Shown: positions 1-6,806, counted from the stretch's first letter. The stretch: 10,101 nt of DNA from an uncultured Caulobacterales bacterium (GCA_903903715.1 CAIUZX010000434.1:1-10101), one strand, 5' to 3'. Program-made: numbers and translations. Notes: a model not told the origin generated them from the sequence alone.

Positions 1-584
1 ATGATTGGGCGCAGGAGAACGGCGTCGACGCCGAGGAATTCATCAAGCGCATCTCCGCCGAGGCTGACGCCCGCGCCGCCGACCGCGAGGCCACGGTGGG
101 CGCCGAAGGCATGCGCGAGCTCGAAAAGAGCTTCATGCTGCAGATGATCGATCTGCAGTGGCGCGAGCACCTGCAGCACCTCGACCACCTGCGACAGGTC
201 ATTGGTCTGCGCGGCTATGGCCAGCGGGACCCGCTGAACGAGTACAAGACCGAAGCCTTCTCCCTATTCGAGAAGCTGCTGGTCGACCTGCGCCACAATG
301 TCACCCGCTGGGTGATGACCGTGGAAATCACCTTCGAGCAGCCGGAGGCCTTCCAGCCGGAAATGCCGAGCTTCCAGGAGATCCACCTCGATCCCCTGAC
401 CGGCCAGAACGAGCGCGCAGGCGCGGCCTTTGGTCTGGGCGACATGACGGGGCTTTCCGCGGAAGCGCGCGAAGCCCTGCCGATCAGCGCCCTGCCCTCC
501 GGCTGGGAGCGCACCAGCCGTAACGCCGCCTGTCCCTGCGGTTCGGGCAAGAAGTTCAAGCACTGCCACGGCGCGCTGGTCTGA
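1..584 (+). CDS. secA: Protein translocase subunit SecA, C-terminal part (5' end outside window)
   Basis: This is the last 193 residues or so of SecA, the cytoplasmic ATPase motor that drives preproteins through the SecYEG channel. The reading frame is open from base 3 with no start in the window; a GTG at 96 is internal and not a real start. The sequence covers the end of the helical scaffold/wing region (motifs LQWREHLQHLDHLRQVIGLR and GQRDPLNEYK, both typical of SecA). A linker rich in Pro, Glu and Phe follows, then the C-terminal zinc-binding SEC-C motif CPCGSGKKFKHCHG, with the C-x-C-x8-C-H pattern that binds zinc and SecB. The protein ends ALV-stop a few residues after this motif, as is usual. 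Full-length SecA is about 900 residues, so roughly four fifths lies upstream. The family call is secure. No convincing terminator is visible after the stop. Confidence 0.97.
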   Translation, partial: DWAQENGVDAEEFIKRISAEADARAADREATVGAEGMRELEKSFMLQMIDLQWREHLQHLDHLRQVIGLRGYGQRDPLNEYKTEAFSLFEKLLVDLRHNVTRWVMTVEITFEQPEAFQPEMPSFQEIHLDPLTGQNERAGAAFGLGDMTGLSAEAREALPISALPSGWERTSRNAACPCGSGKKFKHCHGALV

Positions 585-663
585 CGACGGATCAATAACG
601 GGCGCACCTCCAAAAGGGCTTTTGCTTTCACGCACATCCTGTTAACCATGTCCGATCCGTCCG

Positions 664-674
664 GAATCTGATTC
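664..674. promoter_or_regulatory. Palindromic pair of GANTC (CcrM-type) methylation sites
   Basis: Bases 664-674 read GAATCTGATTC, two GANTC sites separated by one base that together form a perfect palindrome. They lie about 70 bases upstream of the start at 743. In Caulobacterales and related alphaproteobacteria, GANTC is methylated by CcrM in a cell-cycle-dependent way, and sites near promoters can affect transcription. The sites are seen directly; a regulatory role here is inference. A TTAA half-site at 642-645 is nearby, but there is no second half for a full CtrA box. Confidence 0.4.
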
Positions 675-730
675 GGCGCGTCCTCTGCGGCGACGTCGAG
701 CATCCAGCGGGCGGTGGGGTTGGCGTAAGT

Positions 731-735
731 AGGAG
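731..735 (+). promoter_or_regulatory. Ribosome binding site supporting the GTG start at 743
   Basis: AGGAG lies 7 bases before a GTG. It supports the non-ATG start of the small membrane protein, for which no nearby ATG is in frame. Confidence 0.7.
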
Positions 736-742
736 CAGCGGC

Positions 743-1102
743 GTGAATTTGCCTGAAGGCTTTAAGCGGCTGTTTTGGCTGGTGACCGCCGGCTACTGGG
801 CGATGGCGCTCTGGTGGGTGGACCGGATCGGGTTGCTGGTCAACGCCCGGGGAGGGTCAACCTCCGAGGCGGAAGAAACCACCGAGTTTGTGTCGAACGG
901 CCCGCCGATTGAGCAACTTCGCGACCATCTCTCGATCGCGCACGATCACCTGATCGCGGGCATGAGCTCGCAGCCCTTCTTCGTGTTCTTCATCCTCTGC
1001 GTCATGTACGGCGGCACCTGCGTCCTGCTGTTCTCCATGCTTTGGCTGATGGACGGCTTCCGTCAGGATCGCGCGGTCAGCATGACCGGCCGCCGGCACT
1101 AG
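743..1102 (+). CDS. Small two-helix membrane protein of unknown function
   Basis: This is a 119-residue protein that I do not recognise as a named family. It has two clear hydrophobic segments, at about residues 11-33 (many aromatic residues: FWLVTAGYWAMALWW) and 79-103 (FFVFFILCVMYGGTCVLLF). Between them is a hydrophilic loop of about 45 residues with an acidic stretch near residues 41-48 and an amphipathic portion near 55-72. Basic residues at the N-terminus (KR at 8-9) and at the C-terminus (GRRH) suggest both ends face the cytoplasm and the loop faces the periplasm. The start is GTG with a good AGGAG 7 bases upstream. The gene sits 158 bases after secA and 120 before the thiolase, probably with its own promoter. 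The coding call rests on the ribosome binding site, coherent membrane topology and GC-rich third positions. The long antisense frame opposite it is a shadow. Confidence 0.72.
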   Translation: MNLPEGFKRLFWLVTAGYWAMALWWVDRIGLLVNARGGSTSEAEETTEFVSNGPPIEQLRDHLSIAHDHLIAGMSSQPFFVFFILCVMYGGTCVLLFSMLWLMDGFRQDRAVSMTGRRH

Positions 1103-1125
1103 ACCGCGGGACGCCTGCATTTTTT

Positions 1126-1148
1126 CGCCGTTCGGTGACGTAACGGCG
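1126..1148. other. Perfect 7-bp inverted repeat between the membrane protein and thiolase genes
   Basis: CGCCGTT at 1126-1132 and AACGGCG at 1142-1148 are exact inverted copies separated by 9 bases. A second short symmetrical element, two copies of GGCGCC at 1145-1150 and 1153-1158, overlaps it. A run of six T precedes the repeat on the + strand rather than following it, so it does not have the form of an intrinsic terminator in either direction. It could be a protein-binding site upstream of the thiolase gene, but this is inference. Confidence 0.3.
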
Positions 1149-1222
1149 CCGTGGCGCCAGCCCTCGGTTTCCCTTAATCTCTCCTCAAAGCGCCGCGAGA
1201 CGGCGAACCGGAGGGACACGCC

Positions 1223-2458
1223 ATGACCGAAGCCTACATCATCGACGCCTGCCGCACGCCGCGCGGCATCGGCAAGGTCGGCAAGGGCGCGCTGGCCAAC
1301 ATGCACCCCCAGCACCTCGCCTCGACGGTGCTGAAGGCGCTGGCTGAGCGCAATAACATCAACACCGCTGAAGTCGACGACGTGATCTGGGGCACCTCGA
1401 CCCAGGTCGGCATGCAGGGCGCGGACATGGGCCGCATGGCCGCCCTCGACGCCGGCTATGACATCAAGGCCAGCGGCATGACCCTCGACCGCTTCTGCGG
1501 CTCGGGCATCACCACGGTCAACCTCGCCGCGGCGACGATCATGTCGGGCATGCAGGACTGCGTGATCGCCGGCGGCTGCGAGATGATGAGCTACACCGCC
1601 CAACTGCCCCAGGTCGGCCCGATCGGCATGGACAAGGGCAATCTGCACCTGCGCGCCATCCATCCGCAGTCGCACCAAGGCGTGTGCGCCGACGCCATCG
1701 CCTCGATGGAAGGCATCACCCGTGAGGCCGTCGACGCCCTGGCGCTGGAAAGCCAGAAGCGCGCCGCTGTCGCCATCGCCGAGGGCCGCTTCGACAAGTC
1801 CCTCGTGCCGGTCTACGACCGCGACGGCACGCTTTTGCTGGCCAAGGAAGAGTTCCCTCGTCCGCAGACGACGGCGGAGGGCCTCGCCGCCCTGAAGCCC
1901 TCCTTCACCCAGATCGCGGACATGCCTCTCGACGAGCAGGGCACCACCTTCCGCAAGCTGATCAATCAGGCCTATCCGGACGTAAAGATCGAGCACATCC
2001 ACCACGCCGGCAACTCGTCCGGCGTCGTGGACGGCGCGGGCGCGCTGCTGCTCTGCTCGCCGGCCTACGCCAAGAAGCAGGGCTGGAAACCGCGGGCGAA
2101 GATCATCTCGTCGATCAACATGGGCGACTGCCCCACCCTGATGCTGAACGCGCCGGTCCCCGCTGCGAAGAAGGCGCTGGAGCGGGCGGGCCTGACGGTG
2201 GACGACATCGATCTTTGGGAAATCAACGAGGCCTTCGCCGTCGTCGCCGAGAAGTTCATCCGCGACCTGAAGCTCGACCGCGAGAAGGTGAACGTGAACG
2301 GCGGCGCCATGGCGCTCGGCCACCCCATCGGCGCGACCGGCTCGCTGCTGATCGGCACGATCCTGGACGAACTTGAACGTCGCGACCTTAAGCGCGGCCT
2401 CGTCACCATGTGCGCTGCGGGCGGCATGGCCCCGGCTGTGATCATCGAACGGGTGTAG
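1223..2458 (+). CDS. Thiolase family protein (acetyl-CoA C-acetyltransferase type)
   Basis: This is a complete 411-residue thiolase, of normal length for the family (about 390-430). Thiolases condense two acyl-CoA units or, in the reverse direction, cleave 3-ketoacyl-CoA with free CoA. The N-terminus has the usual start of the fold (YIIDACRTPRG). All catalytic positions are present: nucleophile Cys92 in DRFCGSG, the NEAFA motif at 335-339, His367 in GHPIGATG, and the second cysteine Cys397 in TMCAAGGMAPA. The last motif has Ala where many thiolases have a longer glycine run; I believe this is common in the acetyl-CoA acetyltransferase group annotated in proteobacteria. The start ATG has GGAGG at 1210-1214, 8 bases upstream. 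No other beta-oxidation or polyhydroxybutyrate gene is adjacent, so the direction and chain length used in the cell cannot be told; a degradative role (fatty or branched acids) and a biosynthetic one are both possible. Confidence 0.93.
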   Translation: MTEAYIIDACRTPRGIGKVGKGALANMHPQHLASTVLKALAERNNINTAEVDDVIWGTSTQVGMQGADMGRMAALDAGYDIKASGMTLDRFCGSGITTVNLAAATIMSGMQDCVIAGGCEMMSYTAQLPQVGPIGMDKGNLHLRAIHPQSHQGVCADAIASMEGITREAVDALALESQKRAAVAIAEGRFDKSLVPVYDRDGTLLLAKEEFPRPQTTAEGLAALKPSFTQIADMPLDEQGTTFRKLINQAYPDVKIEHIHHAGNSSGVVDGAGALLLCSPAYAKKQGWKPRAKIISSINMGDCPTLMLNAPVPAAKKALERAGLTVDDIDLWEINEAFAVVAEKFIRDLKLDREKVNVNGGAMALGHPIGATGSLLIGTILDELERRDLKRGLVTMCAAGGMAPAVIIERV

Positions 2459-2474
2459 GCCGGCCTTCGAGCGC

Positions 2475-2503
2475 CCCAAACGGGTGATAGGGACTGGTTT
2501 GGG
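2475..2503. other. Hairpin-forming inverted repeat after the thiolase gene
   Basis: CCCAAAC (2475-2481) and GTTTGGG (2497-2503) are perfect inverted copies with a 15-base loop. The outer bases GC/GC can extend the stem past a one-base bulge. It begins 16 bases after the thiolase stop and could mark the 3' end of that transcript. No T-tract follows, so it is not a standard intrinsic terminator. Confidence 0.3.
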
Positions 2504-2606
2504 CGTTCAACTCTGATATTCTAAAGCCCTTGTCGTTGAATGGGGTGGCGCGTGCGCTCAGCTCTCGAACGCCGCGCCAGTCTTTTCTTCGCGAGGCTAT
2601 AAAGTC

Positions 2607-3446
2607 ATGAGTCTCGCCGGACTGATCTTCGCGGTCGCCTTGCAGGTTTCCTCCGGGCAGATGGGTCAGCAGACGCAGGCGCCTGCGTCGCCGCCCGCGG
2701 CGGCTCAACACACGCCGGGCGACCCCTTCGAGGGCTTCAACCGCAAGGTCTTTGCGGTGAACCAGAAACTCGACAAGTTCCTGTTCCGGCCCGTCGCCGT
2801 GGCCTATCGGCGCTGGTTGCCGCGGCCGGTGCGCAACGCCGTGCACAACGCCCTGCTCAACTGGGACGAGCCGGGGATCGCGATGAATGACCTGGCCCAG
2901 CGCCGAGTGTCGGACGCAGGCAAGGCGTCCTATCGCTTCGCCCTGAACTCCACGATCGGCGTGCTCGGCGCGTTCGATGTGGCGGAAAAGGCCGGCGTGC
3001 CACACCACGAGAACGGTTTCACCCTGACCCTGGGCCGCTATGGCGTTGGATCGGGGCCGTACCTGTTCCTGCCCATCGCCGGTCCTTCCAGCGCGCGGGA
3101 CCTGGTCGGCGCGAGCGTGGACGTGTTCACCAACCCCCTCACCTATGTCCGGCGCATCCGGTCGAAGACCATTGAAAAGGTGCAGACCGTCGCCAGCGTC
3201 CTCGACACCCGCGCCCGCCTGGACGAGGACCTGCACGACATCGCCATCAGCTCGACAGACACCTATGCGACGGAGCGGTCCATCTATCTCCAGCACGTAC
3301 AGTCGCAGATCAACGGCGACGAGATCTCGCTGAGCGACTCACCGGAAATCCCCGGCGCGCCGGAAATGCCCACGGGCAAGAAGGCCGAGCCGACGCCGAC
3401 GCCCGCTGACCCCGCACCGACGCCAAAGGGCGATACCGACCAATGA
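2607..3446 (+). CDS. mlaA: MlaA/VacJ family outer-membrane lipid transport protein, lacking a lipobox cysteine
   Basis: This 279-residue protein has the MlaA (VacJ) fold signature: DPFEGFNR at 39-46 opening the domain, then a helical region (RPVAVAYR, LLNWDEPG), and the conserved block LGRYGVGSGPYLFLPI at 142-157 followed by GPSSARD. In the Mla pathway MlaA sits in the outer membrane as a ring-shaped channel and passes mislocalised phospholipids to the periplasmic carrier MlaC. The N-terminus (residues 2-13) is hydrophobic, but there is no lipobox and no cysteine anywhere in the protein, unlike classical MlaA lipoproteins. The upstream frame is open only to 2517 and contains no ATG, GTG or TTG, so a longer start is not available. 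GAGG at 2593-2596 serves as a ribosome binding site. The C-terminal 30 residues are a Pro/Thr/Glu-rich tail (EPTPTPADPAPTP). Its stop overlaps the start of the HpnN gene by 4 bases (ATGA), implying translational coupling and joint function. Confidence 0.9.
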   Translation: MSLAGLIFAVALQVSSGQMGQQTQAPASPPAAAQHTPGDPFEGFNRKVFAVNQKLDKFLFRPVAVAYRRWLPRPVRNAVHNALLNWDEPGIAMNDLAQRRVSDAGKASYRFALNSTIGVLGAFDVAEKAGVPHHENGFTLTLGRYGVGSGPYLFLPIAGPSSARDLVGASVDVFTNPLTYVRRIRSKTIEKVQTVASVLDTRARLDEDLHDIAISSTDTYATERSIYLQHVQSQINGDEISLSDSPEIPGAPEMPTGKKAEPTPTPADPAPTPKGDTDQ

Positions 3447-6037
3447 TCAGCAAGATCCCGGCACGAATGGTGCAACGGTCGATCGCCCGCCCCCGCGCCC
3501 TGATCGCCGCCTCTCTGGTGCTGGCCCTGGTTTGCGGCCTCTATCTCGTCACGCACATCACGGTGCGCACGGACATTGACTCCCTCATCTCCAAGGACCT
3601 GCCCTGGCGCAAGACCGAAACGGCGCTTGAAAACGCCTTCGTCAGCCAGGGCGACGACATGGCCCTGGTTGTCGACGCCCCGACGCCGGAGCAGGCCGCC
3701 GATGTCGCCAACAAGCTGGCGGAGCGGCTGGCTGCGCACAAGACGCTGTTCGCCATGGTCCAGCGCCCCGGCGGCGGCGCCTTCCTCGAAAAAGAGGCGC
3801 TGCTGTTCCAGCCTCTGGCGGACGTGAAGACTTCCGTCGCTGCGCTGATCGAGGCCCAGCCCCTTCTCGGTCCCGTCGCCGCCGACCCCTCCCTACGGGG
3901 CGTCGCCGGCGCCCTGACCACCAGCCTGACCGGCGCCGAGGAAGACAAGGGCCGGCTCGACCGCCTCGCCCCCGCCGCCCGCGGCCTTGACGCCGCCCTC
4001 GCCCGCGCCGCGAAGGGCGACGCCGCCCCCGTGTCCTGGCGCGCCTTGATGACCGGCGAAACCGTCGCCGCGTCCGACCGCCGCGAGATCGTCGCGCTCA
4101 CACCGAAGCTCGACTACACCGCGTCCGACCCGTCTGGTCCCGCCTACAAGGCCATCCATGAAGCCATGGCGGAGATCGGACTGAAACCGGGCGTTCCAAC
4201 CGCTGGGGTCGATGTGAAGATCACCGGTTCCGTCGCCATGGAGGCGGACGAGCTCGCCAATCTCGGAGAAGCCACCGGCCCCATCGCCATCGGCTGCCTG
4301 CTCGCCACGATCGGCATCCTGTTCATGGGCCTGCGGTCGCGGGGGGCCATCTTCGCCATCGTCATGACCGTGCTGACGGGACTTGCGGTGACGGCGAGCC
4401 TTGGCCTCCTGATGTTCCAGAAGTTCACCCTTGTCTCGGTCGCCTTCCTGCCCCTGTTCGTCGGCCTCGGCATCGACTTCGCCATCCAGTTCGCCATCCG
4501 CTATCGCACGGAAGCCGGTATCGAGAAGGACCCCGACCTCGCCCTGATCGCCACGGGCCGCACCGCGGGACCTGGGGTCGCGCTGGCCGCGGCGGCGACG
4601 GGCTTCGGCTTCCTGTCCTTCTTCCCCACGCCCTACAAGGGCGTGTCGGAGCTCGGTCTGATCGCCGGTGTCGGCATGGCCGCAGGCGCGCTCCTCGCCC
4701 TGACCGTTCTGCCCGCCTGGCTCAAGGTGCTGCGCCGGGGGCCGCCGTCGACGGACGCCGATCTCGTCGGCTTCGCCTGGCTCTATCGCGTCGCCGAACG
4801 CAGGCGTCGAGGCCTTTTGCTCGGGGCGGGCGTTGTGCTGTTGATCGGCCTTGTGGCCCTGCCCAAGCTCACCACCGACTTTGATCCGATCAGCCTGCGC
4901 AGCGCCAAGGACGTGTCCGTCAAGACCTTCCTCGAGCTGACCCACGACCCGGACATCACCCCGAACCGCCTGTCGGTGCTGGCCGCCTCGCCGCAGGCCG
5001 CAGAGGCGCTCGCGGTGAAGCTCCGCGCCCTCCCCGCCGTGCGCAACGTCTATACGGTGAACAGCCTGATCCCGTCAGATCAGGCGGCCAAGCTCGCCGT
5101 CATCCACGACGCGAACCTGATCCTCGACACCACCCTCAACCCGTTCGACGTTGCCCCACCCCCCTCAGACGCGGAGACGGCGGCGGCGCTAAAGACGGCG
5201 GGCGCCCGGCTGATCGAGGTGGCAGGCGCCGCACAGACCCCCTCCGCCCAGACTGCGCGGTCGCTGGGGCAGAGGCTGAGCGCGCTGGCCGCCGGCGACG
5301 CCCACGGGCGCGACATCGCCGCAACGGTGCTGACCACCGCCATCACCCCGGCCCTCAACCAGGTCCGCGCGACCCTGACGGCTGAGCCTGTCACGCTCGA
5401 CACCCTGCCGCCGGAAATCAAGGCCGACTGGATCAGCGCCAAGGGCGAAGCCAAGCTCGACGTCAGCCCGTCGGGGGATCCCGCCTCTCCGGCCAACCTC
5501 CTCACCTTCATCACGGCCGTGCGCGGCGTGGTCCCCGACATCGCCGGCCCGCCCGTTGCGGTTGTGGAGGCCGGGCGCACCATCCTCGGCGCCTTCATCC
5601 AGGCGAGCATCCTGTCCACCATCGCCATCAGCCTGCTCCTGGCCTTCGTCCTGCGCCAGTTGCGCGACGTCGCGCTCACCATGGCCCCGGTGGCGGCGAC
5701 CCTCGTCTTCACCCTGGCGACGCTGGCCCTCACCGGCCAGCCGATCAATCTCGAGAACCTAATCGCCCTGCCCCTGCTGCTAGGCATCGGCGTCTCGTTC
5801 AACATCTACTCCGTCGTCGCCTGGCGGGAAGGCGCAAACCGCAGAACCCGCGCGGCCCTCAGCCACGCTATCCTGTTCAGCGCGCTCACGACCGGCGCGT
5901 CCTTCATGGCGCTCGCCCTGTCCGCCCACCCGGGCACAGCCAGCCTAGGGCGCCTGCTCTTGATCACGCTGGGCTGGACGTTGGTCGGCGCCCTCTTCCT
6001 GCAGCCCGCCCTCCTCGCCAGCGTCAAGCGGCGGTAG
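3443..6037 (+). CDS. hpnN: HpnN-type MMPL/RND family lipid (hopanoid) transporter
   Basis: This is a large inner-membrane protein of 864 residues, matching the usual 850-890 of HpnN. HpnN proteins are RND-superfamily exporters needed to move hopanoids from the inner to the outer membrane in Rhodopseudomonas and characterised structurally in Burkholderia. The layout is a twofold repeat: TM1 at about 19-39, a periplasmic domain beginning TDIDSLISKDLPWR (43-56), a bundle of helices from about 275 to 430, another helix near 454-474, a second periplasmic domain starting DFDPISLRSAKD, then a final bundle from about 720 to 860. In the first bundle the MMPL motif GLGIDFAIQF carries Asp345. The corresponding place in the second bundle reads GIGVSFNIYSV (781-791), with Ser785 in place of Asp. 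The start overlaps the MlaA stop (ATGA). Related MMPL lipid exporters are the alternative; the MlaA neighbour, length and motif wording favour HpnN. Whether this organism makes hopanoids is not shown here. Confidence 0.88.
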   Translation: MISKIPARMVQRSIARPRALIAASLVLALVCGLYLVTHITVRTDIDSLISKDLPWRKTETALENAFVSQGDDMALVVDAPTPEQAADVANKLAERLAAHKTLFAMVQRPGGGAFLEKEALLFQPLADVKTSVAALIEAQPLLGPVAADPSLRGVAGALTTSLTGAEEDKGRLDRLAPAARGLDAALARAAKGDAAPVSWRALMTGETVAASDRREIVALTPKLDYTASDPSGPAYKAIHEAMAEIGLKPGVPTAGVDVKITGSVAMEADELANLGEATGPIAIGCLLATIGILFMGLRSRGAIFAIVMTVLTGLAVTASLGLLMFQKFTLVSVAFLPLFVGLGIDFAIQFAIRYRTEAGIEKDPDLALIATGRTAGPGVALAAAATGFGFLSFFPTPYKGVSELGLIAGVGMAAGALLALTVLPAWLKVLRRGPPSTDADLVGFAWLYRVAERRRRGLLLGAGVVLLIGLVALPKLTTDFDPISLRSAKDVSVKTFLELTHDPDITPNRLSVLAASPQAAEALAVKLRALPAVRNVYTVNSLIPSDQAAKLAVIHDANLILDTTLNPFDVAPPPSDAETAAALKTAGARLIEVAGAAQTPSAQTARSLGQRLSALAAGDAHGRDIAATVLTTAITPALNQVRATLTAEPVTLDTLPPEIKADWISAKGEAKLDVSPSGDPASPANLLTFITAVRGVVPDIAGPPVAVVEAGRTILGAFIQASILSTIAISLLLAFVLRQLRDVALTMAPVAATLVFTLATLALTGQPINLENLIALPLLLGIGVSFNIYSVVAWREGANRRTRAALSHAILFSALTTGASFMALALSAHPGTASLGRLLLITLGWTLVGALFLQPALLASVKRR

Positions 6038-6060
6038 GGGCGCGCCTGATACCGACCCGC

Positions 6061-6480
6061 CTACTCCCCCTGAAGCACGCCCTTCAGGTCGGAGCCGATG
6101 GGGACGGAGGTGTGTTCATGGGTCACGCGCCAGCCGTCCGGGAACCGCACCACCACCCAGCTCAGGCGGTTGTGCATCCAGCGCAGGGTCTCGCCGGTGG
6201 GGCCCGTCGCGCGGTAGGCGACCCGCGCGTGCAGAGCGCCCATATCACCGAGGCTTGAGATGTGAACCGCGTCGAAGACCGCCTCGACCCGCTCGTCCGC
6301 CGCGAGCCCGTTCAGCCAGCTTTCCAGATTATTCCGCCAGGCCGCCAGCCCCTCGAAGGGCTTCAGACCCCATGCGTCGAACACCTGCACATCCTCTGCA
6401 TAGATCTCCGCCAGCCGCCGTACGTCCTTGTCCCGCACGGCGTCGACATAGGTAAAGGTGAGAGCGGCGATCTCCTCCAT
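6061..6480 (-). CDS. NTF2/SnoaL-like domain protein
   Basis: This is a 139-residue protein with the pattern of the NTF2-like (SnoaL / DUF4440) cone-shaped fold. An N-terminal helix pair (TFTYVDAVRDKDVRRLAEIYAED) is followed by a strand with VQVFDAWGLKPFEG, a helix (LAAWRNNLESWLNGL), and a series of strands ending RFPDGWRVTHEHTSVPI. The last motif, WRVTHEHTS, is typical of the family. Members may be small enzymes, binding proteins or stress-related proteins; no catalytic assignment can be made from this sequence. I chose ATG at 6480 because GGAG (6490-6493) lies 9 bases upstream and because the longer frame to 6570 would run deep into the ferredoxin gene. It begins 14 bases after the ferredoxin stop, so the two are very probably co-transcribed. 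It converges on hpnN with a 23-base gap. A 7-bp stem (6069-6075 with 6082-6088) lies within its 3' end and may help end transcription. Confidence 0.85.
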   Translation of the reverse strand: MEEIAALTFTYVDAVRDKDVRRLAEIYAEDVQVFDAWGLKPFEGLAAWRNNLESWLNGLAADERVEAVFDAVHISSLGDMGALHARVAYRATGPTGETLRWMHNRLSWVVVRFPDGWRVTHEHTSVPIGSDLKGVLQGE

Positions 6481-6489
6481 CACAGGGGT

Positions 6490-6493
6490 CTCC
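6490..6493 (-). promoter_or_regulatory. Ribosome binding site of the NTF2-like gene
   Basis: GGAG on the minus strand, between the ferredoxin stop (6495-6497) and the ATG at 6480, overlaps the end of the ferredoxin gene region. It decides the start of the NTF2-like protein. Confidence 0.65.
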
Positions 6494-6494
6494 G

Positions 6495-6794
6495 TCAGGC
6501 GGGCCGAGCCTTCAAAAGCCGGATCGCCGTTTCCGGACAGGCGGCGACGCAGAGGGCGCAAGCGTGGCACTGGTCGGCGTGGATGACAAAGGCCTTCCTG
6601 TGCCCGTGCGCCATGGACTTGAGCTGAGCCAGCAGGCCAATCCCCCTGCGCTCAGCGGACGTGGCCACCCGCACCTCGAACACGTCATAGGGGCACACGC
6701 GAAGGCAGTCCGCCTTGCCCTCGCACTTGGCCAAATCAATGACGGGGGCGAGGTCTCCGCCCTCAGGTCGGCAGGTTTCGGGCGTATCGCTCAT
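6495..6794 (-). CDS. Ferredoxin with two iron-sulfur cluster motifs, one cysteine replaced
   Basis: This 99-residue protein is a bacterial dicluster-type ferredoxin, a soluble electron carrier. The second motif is complete: C76-x2-C79-x2-C82-x3-C86-P. The first is C24-x2-K27-x2-C30-x3-C34-P, so the usual second cysteine is a lysine. In classical 2[4Fe-4S] ferredoxins that residue ligates cluster I, so this cluster may be [3Fe-4S] or have another ligand. A 41-residue spacer between the motifs (residues 35-75, including LLAQLKSMAHG) is longer than in clostridial ferredoxins. I recall homologues with a CEGK-x2-C motif and a similar spacer, so this is probably a family trait rather than damage. 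ATG at 6794 is preferred over GTG at 6797 because GAGGA (6801-6805) is 6 bases from the ATG. It is the first gene of a pair with the NTF2-like protein. No obvious partner oxidoreductase is adjacent. Confidence 0.9.
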   Translation of the reverse strand: MSDTPETCRPEGGDLAPVIDLAKCEGKADCLRVCPYDVFEVRVATSAERRGIGLLAQLKSMAHGHRKAFVIHADQCHACALCVAACPETAIRLLKARPA

Positions 6795-6800
6795 CACCGA

Positions 6801-6805
6801 TCCTC
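6801..6805 (-). promoter_or_regulatory. Ribosome binding site of the ferredoxin gene
   Basis: GAGGA on the minus strand, 6 bases before ATG 6794 and only 3 before the alternative GTG 6797. The spacing favours the ATG. Confidence 0.65.
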
Positions 6806-6806
6806 A

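Noticed and set aside
611..624. CAAAAG/CTTTTG inverted repeat after secA as a terminator
   Set aside because: The loop would be only two bases, the stem is AT-rich and no T-run follows, so it cannot be called an intrinsic terminator.
642..645. TTAA as a CtrA binding site
   Set aside because: No second TTAA occurs 7 bases away, so the full TTAA-N7-TTAA box is missing.
857..2479. A 540-codon open frame on the minus strand opposite the small membrane protein and thiolase genes
   Set aside because: It is antisense to a thiolase with a complete set of catalytic motifs. Its translation is Arg/Ala/His/Asp-rich with no recognisable domain, as expected from a GC-rich shadow frame.
2540..2610. Two tiny open frames (ATG 2540 and GTG 2545) before mlaA, one overlapping its start codon as ATGA
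   Set aside because: They are about 20 codons each, with no ribosome binding site and no meaningful peptide; a leader peptide role cannot be supported.
3893..4945. A 350-codon minus-strand open frame within hpnN
   Set aside because: It has low-complexity Gly/Glu/Gln/Arg composition, no domain and no ribosome binding context; the plus strand encodes a well-formed membrane transporter over the same bases.
6481..6570. Longer start of the NTF2-like protein inside the ferredoxin gene
   Set aside because: It would overlap the ferredoxin coding region by 76 bases with an Arg-rich leader; ATG 6480 has a ribosome binding site at proper distance.
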